64,000 bases of DNA, taken from positions 74,084-138,083 of the forward strand of contig CAJURX010000003.1 in NCBI GenBank assembly GCA_910589125.1. Direction: 5' to 3'. The notes below the pieces were generated by a model. That model was not told the DNA's origin, searched no databases, and worked only from the letters and a program-made list of their open reading frames with translations. Each line of letters begins with the position of its first letter. Position 1 is the first letter of the stretch. The DNA is from an uncultured Eggerthellaceae bacterium. Its GTDB lineage: Bacteria > Actinomycetota > Coriobacteriia > Coriobacteriales > Eggerthellaceae. A program made the position numbers and the translations under genes. Shown piece after piece: positions 16,550 through 25,455 of this stretch.

Positions 16550-17503
16550 ATGGCATATCAGAAGGGAGCGGGCAAGAGCGTGGTCATCGCACTCGGTGGC
16601 AACGCTCTCGGCAATACCCCGCAAGAGCAGCTCCAGCTCGTGGAGAACACGGCTACCCACATCATCGACATGGTGGCGGAGGGCATCAATGTGGTGGTGA
16701 GCCACGGCAACGGCCCGCAGGTCGGCATGATCTCCAATGCCTTCGCAGAGGCCAGCGCCCATGATAGCTCCATTCCTGAGATGCCATTTCCGGAGTGCGG
16801 CGCCATGAGCCAGGGCTACATCGGCTACCAGCTCTCGCAGGCGCTCTTGGGCGAGCTCAAGCAGCGCTCCATCCTCCGCTCCACCGCATGCGTCATCACG
16901 CAGACCGTGGTGTATCCGGAAGATCCAGCGTTCCAGCATCCCACCAAGCCGGTGGGACCGTTCCTCACCGAGGAAGAGGCGAAGGAGCGTGCAGCTGAGA
17001 CCGGCATGACCTATGCCGAGGACTCTGGGCGCGGATGGCGCATGATGGTCGCGAGCCCCAAGCCGCAGCGCATCGTGGAGCTTGACGCCATCAAGGACCT
17101 GATGGACGACGGCTACATCGTGATCGCTGCTGGTGGCGGTGGCGTCCCGGTCATCGAGCGCGACGATTCCTATCACGGGATCCCCGCGGTCATCGACAAG
17201 GATCGCACCTCTGCGAAGCTGGCGGCCGACTTCAAGGCTGACATGCTGGTCATCCTGACCGCAGTGGAGAAGGTGGCCATCAACTTCAACACGCCCGAGC
17301 AGCGCGACCTTGATTCGATGACCATCTCCGAGGCACGCAAGTACATCGAAGAGGGCCAGTTCGCACCGGGGTCCATGCTGCCGAAGGTGCAGGCATGCAT
17401 CGAGTACCTGACGGCGTATCCGCAAGGCAAGGCGCTCATCACCTCCCTCGAGCACGCCGCTGAGGGGCTCGAGGGCAAGACGGGCACCATCATCACCGCT
17501 TGA
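16550..17503 (+). CDS. arcC: Carbamate kinase
   Basis: A 317-residue member of the amino-acid-kinase fold that transfers the phosphate of carbamoyl phosphate to ADP, giving ATP, CO2 and ammonia. Signatures are VVIALGGNALG at the N-terminus, VVVSHGNGPQVG, the carbamate-kinase-specific insertion around CVITQTVVYPEDPAF, and IVIAAGGGGVPVIERD with a VIDKDRTSAKLA segment following. The gene starts 15 bases after arcB with AGAGGAG before the ATG. It completes the energy-conserving step of the pathway. Confidence 0.97.
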   Translation: MAYQKGAGKSVVIALGGNALGNTPQEQLQLVENTATHIIDMVAEGINVVVSHGNGPQVGMISNAFAEASAHDSSIPEMPFPECGAMSQGYIGYQLSQALLGELKQRSILRSTACVITQTVVYPEDPAFQHPTKPVGPFLTEEEAKERAAETGMTYAEDSGRGWRMMVASPKPQRIVELDAIKDLMDDGYIVIAAGGGGVPVIERDDSYHGIPAVIDKDRTSAKLAADFKADMLVILTAVEKVAINFNTPEQRDLDSMTISEARKYIEEGQFAPGSMLPKVQACIEYLTAYPQGKALITSLEHAAEGLEGKTGTIITA

Positions 17504-17520
17504 TAAGAAGAAGCTACGAG

Positions 17521-17554
17521 ACCGGCCCTGCCTCATTCCCTTTTCAGGGCCGGT
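17521..17554 (+). promoter_or_regulatory. Intercistronic stem-loop between arcC and the transporter gene
   Basis: A perfect 10-base inverted repeat, ACCGGCCCTG (17521-17530) and CAGGGCCGGT (17545-17554), with a 14-base loop and no T run after it. It could be a partial terminator or an mRNA-stabilising/processing hairpin that sets the transporter level relative to the enzymes. Confidence 0.6.
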
Positions 17555-17575
17555 GCAAACTAAGGAGGGAAGACC

Positions 17576-19192
17576 ATGGCTGCTGAGAACACCGCTCCGA
17601 AGAAGGAGCGCAAGAAGCGCAGCATATCCGCATTCGCTATCTTGCTCATCATGCTTGTGGCACTGGCGATCATCACCATGATCATGAGTGCGGCAGGCGT
17701 GGAAGGCATCACCGGCGCAACCCTTGCGAACATCGTGAATGCACCGGTCGATGGCTTCAAGGAAGCTATAGACATCTGCATCTTCGTGCTCATCCTGGGT
17801 GGCTTCTTGGCCATCATCACGGAGACGGGCGCGCTGGATGCGGGCATCGCGGCCCTCGTGCACAAGCTCAAGGGCAACGAGCTCATCTTGATCCCGATCC
17901 TCATGACCATCTTCTCCATCGGCGGCACCACCTATGGCATGCTGGAGGAGACGGTCCCGTTCTATCTGCTGTTGGCGGCCACCATGGTCGCAGCTGGCTT
18001 CGATAGCATCGTCGGCTGCGCGGTCGTCCTCTTGGGCGCTGGCTGCGGCGTTCTGGGCTCTACGGTGAACCCCTTCGCCGTGGGCGCTGCCATCGACTCG
18101 CTGTCTGGCACGGGCTTCGAGATCAACCAGGGCATCATCTTGGCGCTGGGCGCCATCCTCTGGATCACCTCGCTGGTCATCTCCATCATCTTCGTCATGC
18201 GCTATGCGAAGAAGGTGAAGGCTGACAAGGGTTCCACTATCCTATCGCTGCAAGAGCAGAATGACATGATGAATGAGTGGGACATGAAGGAGTCCGAGGG
18301 CGAGGCTGCGACCGATGACGCTGAGAACGTGAAGCACATGACCGTTCGCCAGAAGTGGGCGCTCATCGTGTTCGGCCTCACGTTCGTGGTCATGATCATC
18401 AGCTTCATCCCGTGGTCCCAGCTCGGCGTGGATGCATTCGAGGTGGGTGCCACTTCCGAGGAGATCACCGCCACTGTGGGGGCAGAGGACATCACCGCTG
18501 TCTATGACGATGCCACGGGCACGAGCCTGGCGCTCCCCGAGGGCACCGAGGGCGTTGACACCGCTGTCGAAGAGGTCACCCCAGCTTGGTCTGCATGGCT
18601 GACCGGCACCCCTCTGGGCACCTGGTACTTCGGCGAGGCATCAGCATGGTTCCTGATCATGTCCTTCATCATCGGCCTGATCGGTGGCATCTCGCAGGAT
18701 AGGTTCGTGAAGGCGTTCATCAACGGCGCTGGCGAGATGATGTCCGTCGTGCTCATCATCGCCCTTGCCCGCTCCATCACCGTCCTCATGGGCGAGACGG
18801 GACTGGACGAGTGGATCTTGAACACTGCGGCATCCGGCCTGCAGGGCATGTCCGCCATCATCTTCGCCCCGCTGTCCTACCTGCTGTTCATCCTGCTGTC
18901 GTTCCTCATCCCGTCGAGCTCCGGCATGGCGACGGTGGCAGTGCCCATCATGGGCGGCTTGGCTCACGGCCTCAACTTCTCCGTCGAGACCATGATCATG
19001 ATCTTCGTTGCAGGCAACGGCCTCGTGAATCTCTTCACCCCGACCTGCGGCGCCATCATGGGCGGCTTGGCACTGGCGAAGGTGGAGTACTCCACATGGC
19101 TCAAGTTCGTGATGAAGCTCGTCATCATCCTCGGTGTGGTCAGCATGGTCATCCTCACGATAGCCATGATGGTCATCCCCATGACGGCTTGA
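17576..19192 (+). CDS. YfcC-family membrane transporter, probable arginine/ornithine exchanger
   Basis: A 538-residue protein with about 12 predicted membrane helices, of the YfcC/ArcD-like (AbgT/DcuC-related) group. Seen: a short basic N-terminus (KKERKKRS), helices from residue 19 onward, a conserved GGTTYGMLEET segment, a re-entrant-like LIPSSSGMATVAVPIMGGL, and a late LFTPTCGAIMGGLALA. A soluble loop of about 100 residues (roughly 215-340) interrupts the membrane domain and includes an acidic, extracellular-type stretch. The family is usually annotated as a basic amino-acid antiporter; being last in the arc operon makes arginine import coupled to ornithine export the best inference. RBS AAGGAGGG. 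Confidence 0.85.
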   Translation: MAAENTAPKKERKKRSISAFAILLIMLVALAIITMIMSAAGVEGITGATLANIVNAPVDGFKEAIDICIFVLILGGFLAIITETGALDAGIAALVHKLKGNELILIPILMTIFSIGGTTYGMLEETVPFYLLLAATMVAAGFDSIVGCAVVLLGAGCGVLGSTVNPFAVGAAIDSLSGTGFEINQGIILALGAILWITSLVISIIFVMRYAKKVKADKGSTILSLQEQNDMMNEWDMKESEGEAATDDAENVKHMTVRQKWALIVFGLTFVVMIISFIPWSQLGVDAFEVGATSEEITATVGAEDITAVYDDATGTSLALPEGTEGVDTAVEEVTPAWSAWLTGTPLGTWYFGEASAWFLIMSFIIGLIGGISQDRFVKAFINGAGEMMSVVLIIALARSITVLMGETGLDEWILNTAASGLQGMSAIIFAPLSYLLFILLSFLIPSSSGMATVAVPIMGGLAHGLNFSVETMIMIFVAGNGLVNLFTPTCGAIMGGLALAKVEYSTWLKFVMKLVIILGVVSMVILTIAMMVIPMTA

Positions 19193-19216
19193 TGCGCACG
19201 AGCATGTGCATTCTGG

Positions 19217-19246
19217 GAGGGTCCCTGTGAAGGGGCCCTCTTTTTG
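19217..19246 (+). terminator. Terminator of the arc operon
   Basis: Stem GAGGGTCCC (19217-19225) with GGGGCCCTC (19232-19240), one G-U pair, 6-base loop, then TTTTT. Confidence 0.9.
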
Positions 19247-19252
19247 TATAGA
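19247..19252 (+). promoter_or_regulatory. -10 element of dinB, possibly giving a leaderless mRNA
   Basis: TATAGA ends 8 bases before the dinB ATG and no ribosome site precedes that ATG. A transcript starting at the usual distance would begin at or within a base or two of the start codon. Leaderless genes are common in Actinomycetota. No clear -35 is visible because the arc terminator occupies that space. Confidence 0.45.
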
Positions 19253-19260
19253 CTGGCGGC

Positions 19261-20556
19261 ATGGATCGAATGGAGACAGCCGATGCGCTCCTCGTGCCCT
19301 GGAGCGGGCGTGCCATCATGCTGCTCGATCTGGATGCGTTCTTCGCCTCTGTCGAGCAGCTGGATCATCCTGAATGGCGTGGCAAGCCGGTGATCGTGGG
19401 TGGGGATGCGGACAGGCATGGTGTGGTGGCCACGTGCTCGTATGAGGCGCGCACCTATGGCGTGCGCTCGGCGATGCCGGCGTTCACGGCACGCAGGCTC
19501 TGCCCAGATGCCATCTGGGTGGCGGGCAGGCATGATCGCTATCGCGAGCTCTCTCGTCAGGTCATGGGGCTGATCGGCGATGAGACGCCGTATGTGGAGC
19601 AGGTGTCCATCGATGAGGCCTTCGCCGATATCACGCCTTCGCGGGTGAATACGGAGCACCCCGCCGTCGTCGCGCGCCGCATCCAACGGCGCGTGCGCGA
19701 GGAGGTGGGCATCACGTGCTCCATAGGGCTTGGCAGCACGAAGTCGGTGGCGAAGGTGGCGAGCGACATGGACAAGCCCCATGGCCTCACGGTGGTCTTG
19801 CCAGGCAGCGAGGCGCAGTTCCTGGGACCGCTTCCCATCAAGGTGCTGAGCGGCGTGGGGAAGGCGGCGCATCAGAGGCTGACCGCGGCGGGCGTGCGCA
19901 CGCTGGCAGACCTTGCTTGTGCTGATGAGCGGCTCATGGCATCTGTGTTCGGCAGCCGCGCTGAGATGATGCGCGCTCGTGCGATGGGGGCAGATGGGTC
20001 TGCCATCGCGACCGAGCGCGAGGTGAAGTCCGTATCCCATGAGACCACGTTCGCGGATGTGCTCGATGCGCGCGACGACATCATGGCGGCGCTCTCCACG
20101 CTCTTGGGCAAGGTGGCGCGCCGTTTGCGCAAGAAGGGGTTCCGTGCCCATACGCTTGCCGTGAAGGTGAGGATGGAGGACCGTAGCGTGCGCTCTGCGC
20201 AGATGACGGTCACTCCCTCGAGCGATGATGAGCTTGCGCTCGCAGCGCATCTGGGGCCGCTCCTGGACAAGGTGTGGCGTCCTCATGAGCGTGTGCGATT
20301 GCTCGGGGTGCGGGCGAGCGGCCTTGAGCAGGAGCCTGAGCGCAACGTCCAGGAAGCCTTGTTCGACCTGCCCGAGGATGGCGCGAGCGAGGCTGCTGCT
20401 CCGCTCATAGACGATCCAGACAAGCGCCGCGGCCTCATCACGGCCACCGACGCCCTCAAGGACCGCTTCGGCGAAGAGGCGGTGTTCTTCGGTGCTGCCT
20501 TGCGCAACAAGGACAACACCACAGGATCGGTGACGCAGCATCCGGCGGACGGATGA
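19261..20556 (+). CDS. dinB: DNA polymerase IV (Y-family)
   Basis: A 431-residue translesion polymerase. Catalytic acidic residues are in LLDLDAFFASVEQ (D23) and VSIDEAF (D118, E119); YEARTYGVRSAMP, a helix-hairpin-helix-like LSGVGKAAHQRL region and the little-finger domain follow. A QEALF pentapeptide at 364-368 resembles the beta-clamp-binding motif but is about 60 residues from the C-terminus, with an Ala/Asp-rich and then conserved extension after it. It bypasses damaged bases during replication. The start at 19261 appears leaderless; ATG 19270 is an alternative. No SOS box is seen upstream. Confidence 0.95.
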   Translation: MDRMETADALLVPWSGRAIMLLDLDAFFASVEQLDHPEWRGKPVIVGGDADRHGVVATCSYEARTYGVRSAMPAFTARRLCPDAIWVAGRHDRYRELSRQVMGLIGDETPYVEQVSIDEAFADITPSRVNTEHPAVVARRIQRRVREEVGITCSIGLGSTKSVAKVASDMDKPHGLTVVLPGSEAQFLGPLPIKVLSGVGKAAHQRLTAAGVRTLADLACADERLMASVFGSRAEMMRARAMGADGSAIATEREVKSVSHETTFADVLDARDDIMAALSTLLGKVARRLRKKGFRAHTLAVKVRMEDRSVRSAQMTVTPSSDDELALAAHLGPLLDKVWRPHERVRLLGVRASGLEQEPERNVQEALFDLPEDGASEAAAPLIDDPDKRRGLITATDALKDRFGEEAVFFGAALRNKDNTTGSVTQHPADG

Positions 20557-20623
20557 TGGTGCGCATCTTGCGTAATCTTCTCCACGATCGCACGGCCATG
20601 CTGCTCTTTCGCGCCTGGTTGAG

Positions 20624-20629
20624 TACAAT
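20624..20629 (+). promoter_or_regulatory. -10 element before the L,D-transpeptidase gene
   Basis: TACAAT in the context TTGAGTACAATAG, 36 bases upstream of the ATG; no good -35 is seen at the expected distance. Confidence 0.4.
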
Positions 20630-20665
20630 AGCCCGCGCCAGAGAAACGCAACAAGAGGGCAGCTG

Positions 20666-22450
20666 ATGGCACGACACGCAAAAGGGAAGCACGCCGCCAA
20701 GAAGGCCACGGTCAAGAAGTGGTCTCGTCGGACGGAGAGCAGCGACAGGACGGAAGAGGCACCTGGTGGGGAGCCTCAGGGCGTCGGCGCATCTGCGCCC
20801 GTCGCAGACGTGGATGCGAACGAGCCGTCCGTGCAGCCCACGTCGACTGACGATCGCTCATCCCACGCGCCGAAGGGCGCTTCGAGCGCTGCGGGCCCGA
20901 AGCATGGGAGGCATGCCTCCAGTGGCGATGAGGCGCCTCTTCCCGAGAGCGGCTCTGCAGCTGATCGCGCGCACGATGCTGACGCGCATGTGGGAGGTGC
21001 CGCCAAGGAGCCTGGATCGGGCAAGAAGGCGCACCGCACCTCCATCGGAAAGCGCTTGGGGATCGCAGCCGCCATCATCGTGGGCGTGCTGGGCATCGCC
21101 TATGTGGGAGGCGCTGCCCTCTTCTATACGCACTTCTTCCCGAACACCTATATCTCGACGGTGGATATCTCGCTGGATTCTCCTGAGCAGGCAGCATCTG
21201 AATTGGATGAGACCGTTGGCAGCTTCAGCTTCAAGGTGAAGGGCCAGGGCATGAACCTGACGGTGACGAGCGGTCAAGCAGGGATCGACCTCGATTCCAC
21301 CTCTGTCGCCACGGCTGTCTTGGAGGAGCAGATGCCCTGGGCATGGCCTGCGCACCTGTTCGCCGAGCATGATGTGACCGAGGCGGTGGCGGATGCCATG
21401 AGCGCGAGCGCGCTCTCCAGCGTCATCGAGAAGGCGGTCGAGGAAGTGAACGCGCAAGCGGACGCGCCCGTGGATGCATCCGTGATCTTCAAGGATGACG
21501 TCGGCAAGTTCTACATCGCGCCTGAGGTGGAGGGGACGATGCTCGACCCTACCAAGGTCGTCGACAAGTGCATGGAGGCTGTCATCACCTTGCAGAAGGA
21601 GGTCGTGCTCCGCAAGGATGAGCGGCTCGACCCGAACATCTTCGAGGATGACCAGCGCCTCGTGGATGCGTGCGTGAAGGCGAACCAGCTCGCTCGCGCG
21701 GACATCACGTTCACGCTGGATGGCAACCCTGCGGCGAACGTCAACGCCACCACCATCGGTGCCTGGGTCACGGTCACGCCCGAGTTCGAGGTGCTCTTCA
21801 ACAACGATGAGCTTGCCATGTGGGCTGAGACGGTAGGGGAGCAGTTCGACACTGTGGGGTCCGAGCGCACCTATACGCGTCCAGACGGGAAGGTCGTCAC
21901 CGTCAAGGGCGGCCCGTATGGATGGAAGGTTGACGGGGAGGCGCTCGAGGCTGCGGCCATCGAAGCCGTGCAGAACGGCACCATCGGCAACGTGGAGATC
22001 CCGGTATTGCAGAGCGGGCGCGGGTTCACGGCGCTGGGCTCTCAGGATTGGGGTGCGCGGTATGTGGATGTGGACCTCTCGGAGCAGTATGCGCGCTTCT
22101 ATGATGATGCGGGCACGCTGATCTGGGAGAGCGATATCGTCTCGGGAGCGCGGGGCGTCCATGATTCTCCCACGGGCGTGTATACGCTGAACAACAAGCA
22201 GAGCCCGACGGTGCTCATCGGGGAGATGACCAGTGACGGCACGCCTGAATATGAGAGCAAGGTGACCTACTGGATGCCGTTCAAGGGCAATTCGGTCGGG
22301 TTGCATGATGCGTCGTGGCAGTCCGCATTCGGCGGCCAGCGCTATGCGAGCGGATTCGGGTCGCATGGGTGCATCAACCTGCCCATCGGGGCAGCGGGCG
22401 AGCTGTACGGGATGATCGAGCCAGGAGATGTGGTCGTTGTCCATTACTGA
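20666..22450 (+). CDS. Membrane-anchored L,D-transpeptidase (YkuD domain)
   Basis: A 594-residue cell-wall enzyme. The N-terminus is a long basic, then Ala/Ser/Pro/Asp-rich cytoplasmic region (about 1-128), followed by one membrane helix (about 131-153). Outside lie repeated beta-rich modules of the PG_binding_4/VanW-neighbour type (about 160-440) and a C-terminal YkuD domain with SHGCINLP, nucleophile Cys569, plus HDA-type upstream His in VGLHDASWQ. It should form 3-3 crosslinks in peptidoglycan from tetrapeptide donors. The gene is followed by murI, which supplies D-glutamate for the same polymer, with overlapping reading frames. Confidence 0.92.
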   Translation: MARHAKGKHAAKKATVKKWSRRTESSDRTEEAPGGEPQGVGASAPVADVDANEPSVQPTSTDDRSSHAPKGASSAAGPKHGRHASSGDEAPLPESGSAADRAHDADAHVGGAAKEPGSGKKAHRTSIGKRLGIAAAIIVGVLGIAYVGGAALFYTHFFPNTYISTVDISLDSPEQAASELDETVGSFSFKVKGQGMNLTVTSGQAGIDLDSTSVATAVLEEQMPWAWPAHLFAEHDVTEAVADAMSASALSSVIEKAVEEVNAQADAPVDASVIFKDDVGKFYIAPEVEGTMLDPTKVVDKCMEAVITLQKEVVLRKDERLDPNIFEDDQRLVDACVKANQLARADITFTLDGNPAANVNATTIGAWVTVTPEFEVLFNNDELAMWAETVGEQFDTVGSERTYTRPDGKVVTVKGGPYGWKVDGEALEAAAIEAVQNGTIGNVEIPVLQSGRGFTALGSQDWGARYVDVDLSEQYARFYDDAGTLIWESDIVSGARGVHDSPTGVYTLNNKQSPTVLIGEMTSDGTPEYESKVTYWMPFKGNSVGLHDASWQSAFGGQRYASGFGSHGCINLPIGAAGELYGMIEPGDVVVVHY

Positions 22451-23336
22451 TCCCGTGCGCGATGCTGCCCACATGGCGGCATCAGCGCTGCCATCATCAG
22501 CTCCCATCGGCGTGTTCGATTCCGGTCTTGGGGGGTTCACGGTCCTTGACGCGCTCGTGCGCTCCTTGCCTCACGAGCGCTTCATCTTCCTCGGGGATTC
22601 AGCGCGCTGTCCCTATGGTCCCCGGGAGGCTGACGAGGTGCGCAGCTTCGTGCTGGAGATATGCCGCTTCCTCGCAGGCTTCGGATGCAAGATGATCGTG
22701 ATCGCATGCAACACGGCCACGGCGGCTGGCTTGTCCGCGGCGCAGCGCGCATTCGACATCCCGGTCGTGGGCGTGGTCGTGCCTGGAGCGCGTGCGGCTG
22801 TCCAGATGACGCGCACCCGTCGCGTCGGCGTGATCGCCACAGCGGGGACGGTGCGGCAGGGGGCTTACGAGGATGCCATCGCGCATCTGGATGCAGGCAT
22901 CCATGTCACGCAGAAGGCCACGCCTGATCTCGTGCGCATCGCGGAGAGCCGCTTTTCCGGCGTGGCGTTCGATGAGGCGTCTGAGCGCGAGTATGCGCGC
23001 ATCGCACGCGAGTATCTCGAGCCGCTCAAGGAGCAGGATATCGATACGCTCGTCTTGGGATGCACGCATTATCCGCTCATCTGCGACCTGGTATCCGATG
23101 TGATGGGTCCAGGTGTTGCGCTCGTCTCATCTGCGGAGGAGACGGCGCGCGAGGTACGCTCCATCTTGAAGCGACGCGGCGACCTTGCGCAGGAGAGCGC
23201 TGGCGCGCGCGTTCAGGTGATGGTGACAGGTGATGATGTCGAGAAGTTCCGTCTGACGGCGCAGGGCGTCCTCGGCATGGACGTGCCGGTCGAGCGCGTG
23301 GACCTTGGGTCGCGCGGGGGAGAGGAGATGCGATGA
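22428..23336 (+). CDS. murI: Glutamate racemase
   Basis: About 300 residues; interconverts L- and D-glutamate for peptidoglycan. Signatures are IGVFDSGLGGFTVLDAL, FLGDSARCPYG, the first catalytic Cys in VIACNTATAAG and the second in LGCTHYPL. The start is uncertain: ATG 22428 abuts AGGAG with no spacing, whereas the in-frame TTG at 22437 is 9 bases after that AGGAG and looks better; GTG 22455 and ATG 22473 are further options. In any of the first three cases the gene overlaps or abuts the L,D-transpeptidase stop, so the two are coupled. The rdgB start overlaps its stop (ATGA). Confidence 0.94.
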   Translation: MWSLSITDPVRDAAHMAASALPSSAPIGVFDSGLGGFTVLDALVRSLPHERFIFLGDSARCPYGPREADEVRSFVLEICRFLAGFGCKMIVIACNTATAAGLSAAQRAFDIPVVGVVVPGARAAVQMTRTRRVGVIATAGTVRQGAYEDAIAHLDAGIHVTQKATPDLVRIAESRFSGVAFDEASEREYARIAREYLEPLKEQDIDTLVLGCTHYPLICDLVSDVMGPGVALVSSAEETAREVRSILKRRGDLAQESAGARVQVMVTGDDVEKFRLTAQGVLGMDVPVERVDLGSRGGEEMR

Positions 23337-23926
23337 GGGTCTTGCTGGCCACCAACAATGCGCATAAGGCTGATGAGATACGCAATGCGCTCGATATGCC
23401 CGGGTGGGAGTTCGTGACCTTGGGCGAGGCGGGCGTCGCATCGGATCCGGTGGAGGACGCCGATTCGTTCGAGGGCAATGCGCGCATCAAGGCGCTGGCT
23501 GCCGCGCAGGCAAGCGGGATGGCGTCACTCGCGGATGATTCGGGGCTCGTGGTGGACGCGCTGGATGGTGCTCCGGGCGTGTACTCCTCGCGCTATGCGG
23601 GGGAGGATGCAGATGATGCGGCGAACAACGAGAAGCTGCTGCGCGAGCTTGCGGATGTTGCGGACGAGGAGCGCACGGCGCGGTTCGTCTGCACGCTGGT
23701 GTTCGTGGATGAGCAGGGGCGCGAGACGGTGGCAGAAGGGTGCGTCGAGGGACGCATCGGGCATGTTGAGCGGGGGAGTGAGGGGTTCGGCTATGACCCG
23801 CTGTTCTTCCCTGACGAGCTCGCAGGGGCGATGACGTTCGCAGAGGTCCCGCAGTCAGAGAAGAGCGCGATATCGCACAGAGGCCGTGCGCTCATGCACC
23901 TGAAGGATGCGCTCTCCGCTCTGTGA
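23333..23926 (+). CDS. rdgB: XTP/dITP pyrophosphatase (RdgB/HAM1)
   Basis: A 197-residue house-cleaning enzyme that hydrolyses deaminated purine triphosphates so they are not built into DNA or RNA. Seen: LLATNNAHKADEI at the N-terminus, SFEGNARIKA, the metal/catalytic ADDSGLVVDALDGAPGVYS, SRYAG, and GFGYDPLFFPDE followed by SEKSAISHRG. The ATG lies in an ATGA overlap with murI, a neighbourhood seen in several bacteria. tRNA-Pro follows on the same strand. Confidence 0.96.
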   Translation: MRVLLATNNAHKADEIRNALDMPGWEFVTLGEAGVASDPVEDADSFEGNARIKALAAAQASGMASLADDSGLVVDALDGAPGVYSSRYAGEDADDAANNEKLLRELADVADEERTARFVCTLVFVDEQGRETVAEGCVEGRIGHVERGSEGFGYDPLFFPDELAGAMTFAEVPQSEKSAISHRGRALMHLKDALSAL

Positions 23927-23944
23927 TAGAATATGCGATCGCGT

Positions 23945-24021
23945 CGGGACGTGGCGCAGTCTGGTAGCGCGCCTGCTTTGGGAGCAGGATGTCGCAGGTT
24001 CGAATCCTGTCGTCCCGACCA
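23945..24021 (+). tRNA. tRNA-Pro (anticodon TGG)
   Basis: A 77-base cloverleaf: acceptor CGGGACG with CGTCCCG, anticodon arm CCTGC-TTTGGGA-GCAGG, T arm GCAGG-TTCGAAT-CCTGT, encoded CCA. A TAGAAT -10 element lies at 23927-23932. The lower-G+C accessory patch begins right after its 3' end. Confidence 0.97.
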
Positions 24022-24205
24022 TTTCTCTAATATTCTCCTCGGTTCAGAGGTGTTGTTACGTAATGCATGATATGTAACTTCTATGGACAAGACCGATTTT
24101 GTCCATATCTGTCCATTCTGCATCTGATCAGCTTCTCGTCTTGGTTCGCAATGGGGATGCTTCTTTGAGGTCGCTTGCAATACCATTTTTGTCTTACAAG
24201 TAAGG

Positions 24206-24254
24206 TAGTGGGACATTATGTACGAATAGTGTCCCACTAATTCGTTTGTGGGAC
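24206..24254. repeat. Three inverted half-sites around the Fic stop codon
   Basis: TAGTGGGACA (24206-24215) and TGTCCCACTA (24230-24239) form a perfect 10-base inverted repeat; a third half-site GTGGGACA lies at 24247-24254 inside the last Fic codons. The three can pair in two alternative hairpins, and the Fic stop codon (24237-24239) lies in the middle one. It may be a terminator or a protein-binding site. Confidence 0.55.
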
Positions 24255-25364
24255 ATCTTTGGCTAGTTTGATTCCCTCTGTGATCTCTAGTAGCTTTGGG
24301 AAGACCAAGATGGCAGGCCTTTGTCCACTATGGGGAAGAAGCTCGCTTACTATGTCTAGCTCCTTCATCTTCTTCAGTATCCTTTGTGTGGTCTTTTCGC
24401 CAACCCCAGATCCTGATATCAAGCTTCGAGAGGAGAAGATAGGGTTTCTGAATAATCGTGCAGCTACCTGGTCAACGCTCTTTGAGCCGGTAGCTTCTAT
24501 GAGAGTCGATCGCACTTCCTCATGCAAGGCGAAGATCCTCTGCGCTTTTTCGTTGTTCTCCAGTGCTTGCGTGGCGATCGCCTCAAGAAAGAAGATGCAC
24601 CAGTCGGTCCATGCGTCGTCTCTTGATACCGCCAGCAATCTATCCTGATACTCATCGTTTCGATGCTCGAAGAACTCGCTTAGGTAGAAGCAGGGGTTGC
24701 TGATGATGCTGTCTGCGTACATCATCAATGGGACCACGATTCTACCGACACGACCGTTCCCATCTTTAAAAGGGTGGATCGATTCGAATTCGGCGTGTGC
24801 TACCGCTACCTTGATGAGCGATGGATCGGAGTCGCTATTGGCGTATTCCTCCCATTTCGCCATCGCGTCATCGATCATTTCCGGAACGATCGGGACGTAG
24901 CGAGCTTCTTCTATGTTCGAATTGAATCCGATCCAATTCTGGTCCTCTCGATACCGCCCGGGAGATTTGAACTGCCCTCTTACCCCTTGCAATAAGACTT
25001 CATGGATAGCCCTTAGCAGACGACCAGAAATAGGTACGTCTTTCAGCATCGATTCCCCCTCGCGAACTGCAGATTGGTAATTGACCACCTCTTGGATATC
25101 ATTTCGCTTGGCTGGGTCCGATTCGGTTTTGCCTGCCTCGAAAACAAGCACGTCTTCGACGGTGGCTTGAGTACCTTCTATCCGTGATGATGTGACCGCT
25201 TCTTGGATCATGAGCGGTGCAACGAGAAGATCGGGGTCCGGAATGATCCCCAGAAAGCTGTCGTATCTAGCTATGGCATCTGCTGCTTTTGCGAGAGGCT
25301 TGGCTAATCTCTCCCAATCGAGGGATCGAGGCGGAAAGCATTCGTAATGATATGCAATAGGCAT
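24237..25364 (-). CDS. Fic-family protein (AMPylator-type), class II inhibitory motif
   Basis: A 375-residue Fic protein. The N-terminal inhibitory helix motif (S/T)xxxE(G/N) is SSRIEG (Ser59, Glu63, Gly64) and the active-site loop HPFKDGNGRVGR spans 197-208 with the catalytic His197. The C-terminal third looks like a winged-helix DNA-binding domain (SGVGEKTTQRILKKMKEL). Such proteins attach AMP or related groups to target hydroxyls and the Glu63 motif keeps them off. Base composition is visibly lower in G+C than the neighbours and codon use differs, which together with the tRNA-Pro boundary suggests acquisition by transfer. No antitoxin partner gene is adjacent; the inhibitory motif is internal. 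Confidence 0.92.
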   Translation of the reverse strand: MPIAYHYECFPPRSLDWERLAKPLAKAADAIARYDSFLGIIPDPDLLVAPLMIQEAVTSSRIEGTQATVEDVLVFEAGKTESDPAKRNDIQEVVNYQSAVREGESMLKDVPISGRLLRAIHEVLLQGVRGQFKSPGRYREDQNWIGFNSNIEEARYVPIVPEMIDDAMAKWEEYANSDSDPSLIKVAVAHAEFESIHPFKDGNGRVGRIVVPLMMYADSIISNPCFYLSEFFEHRNDEYQDRLLAVSRDDAWTDWCIFFLEAIATQALENNEKAQRIFALHEEVRSTLIEATGSKSVDQVAARLFRNPIFSSRSLISGSGVGEKTTQRILKKMKELDIVSELLPHSGQRPAILVFPKLLEITEGIKLAKDVPQTN

Positions 25365-25455
25365 AGCTCACCCTTCTATCTGAACCTTGCGAACGCAATG
25401 CCCGCTTTGCCATCTGAGCAGCTTCCATGCAGATCTCCAATAGAGCGATGAGATG

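Noticed and set aside
15782..17863. 693-codon minus-strand frame opposite arcB and arcC
   Set aside because: Same shadow effect; it spans two certain genes and has no family signature.
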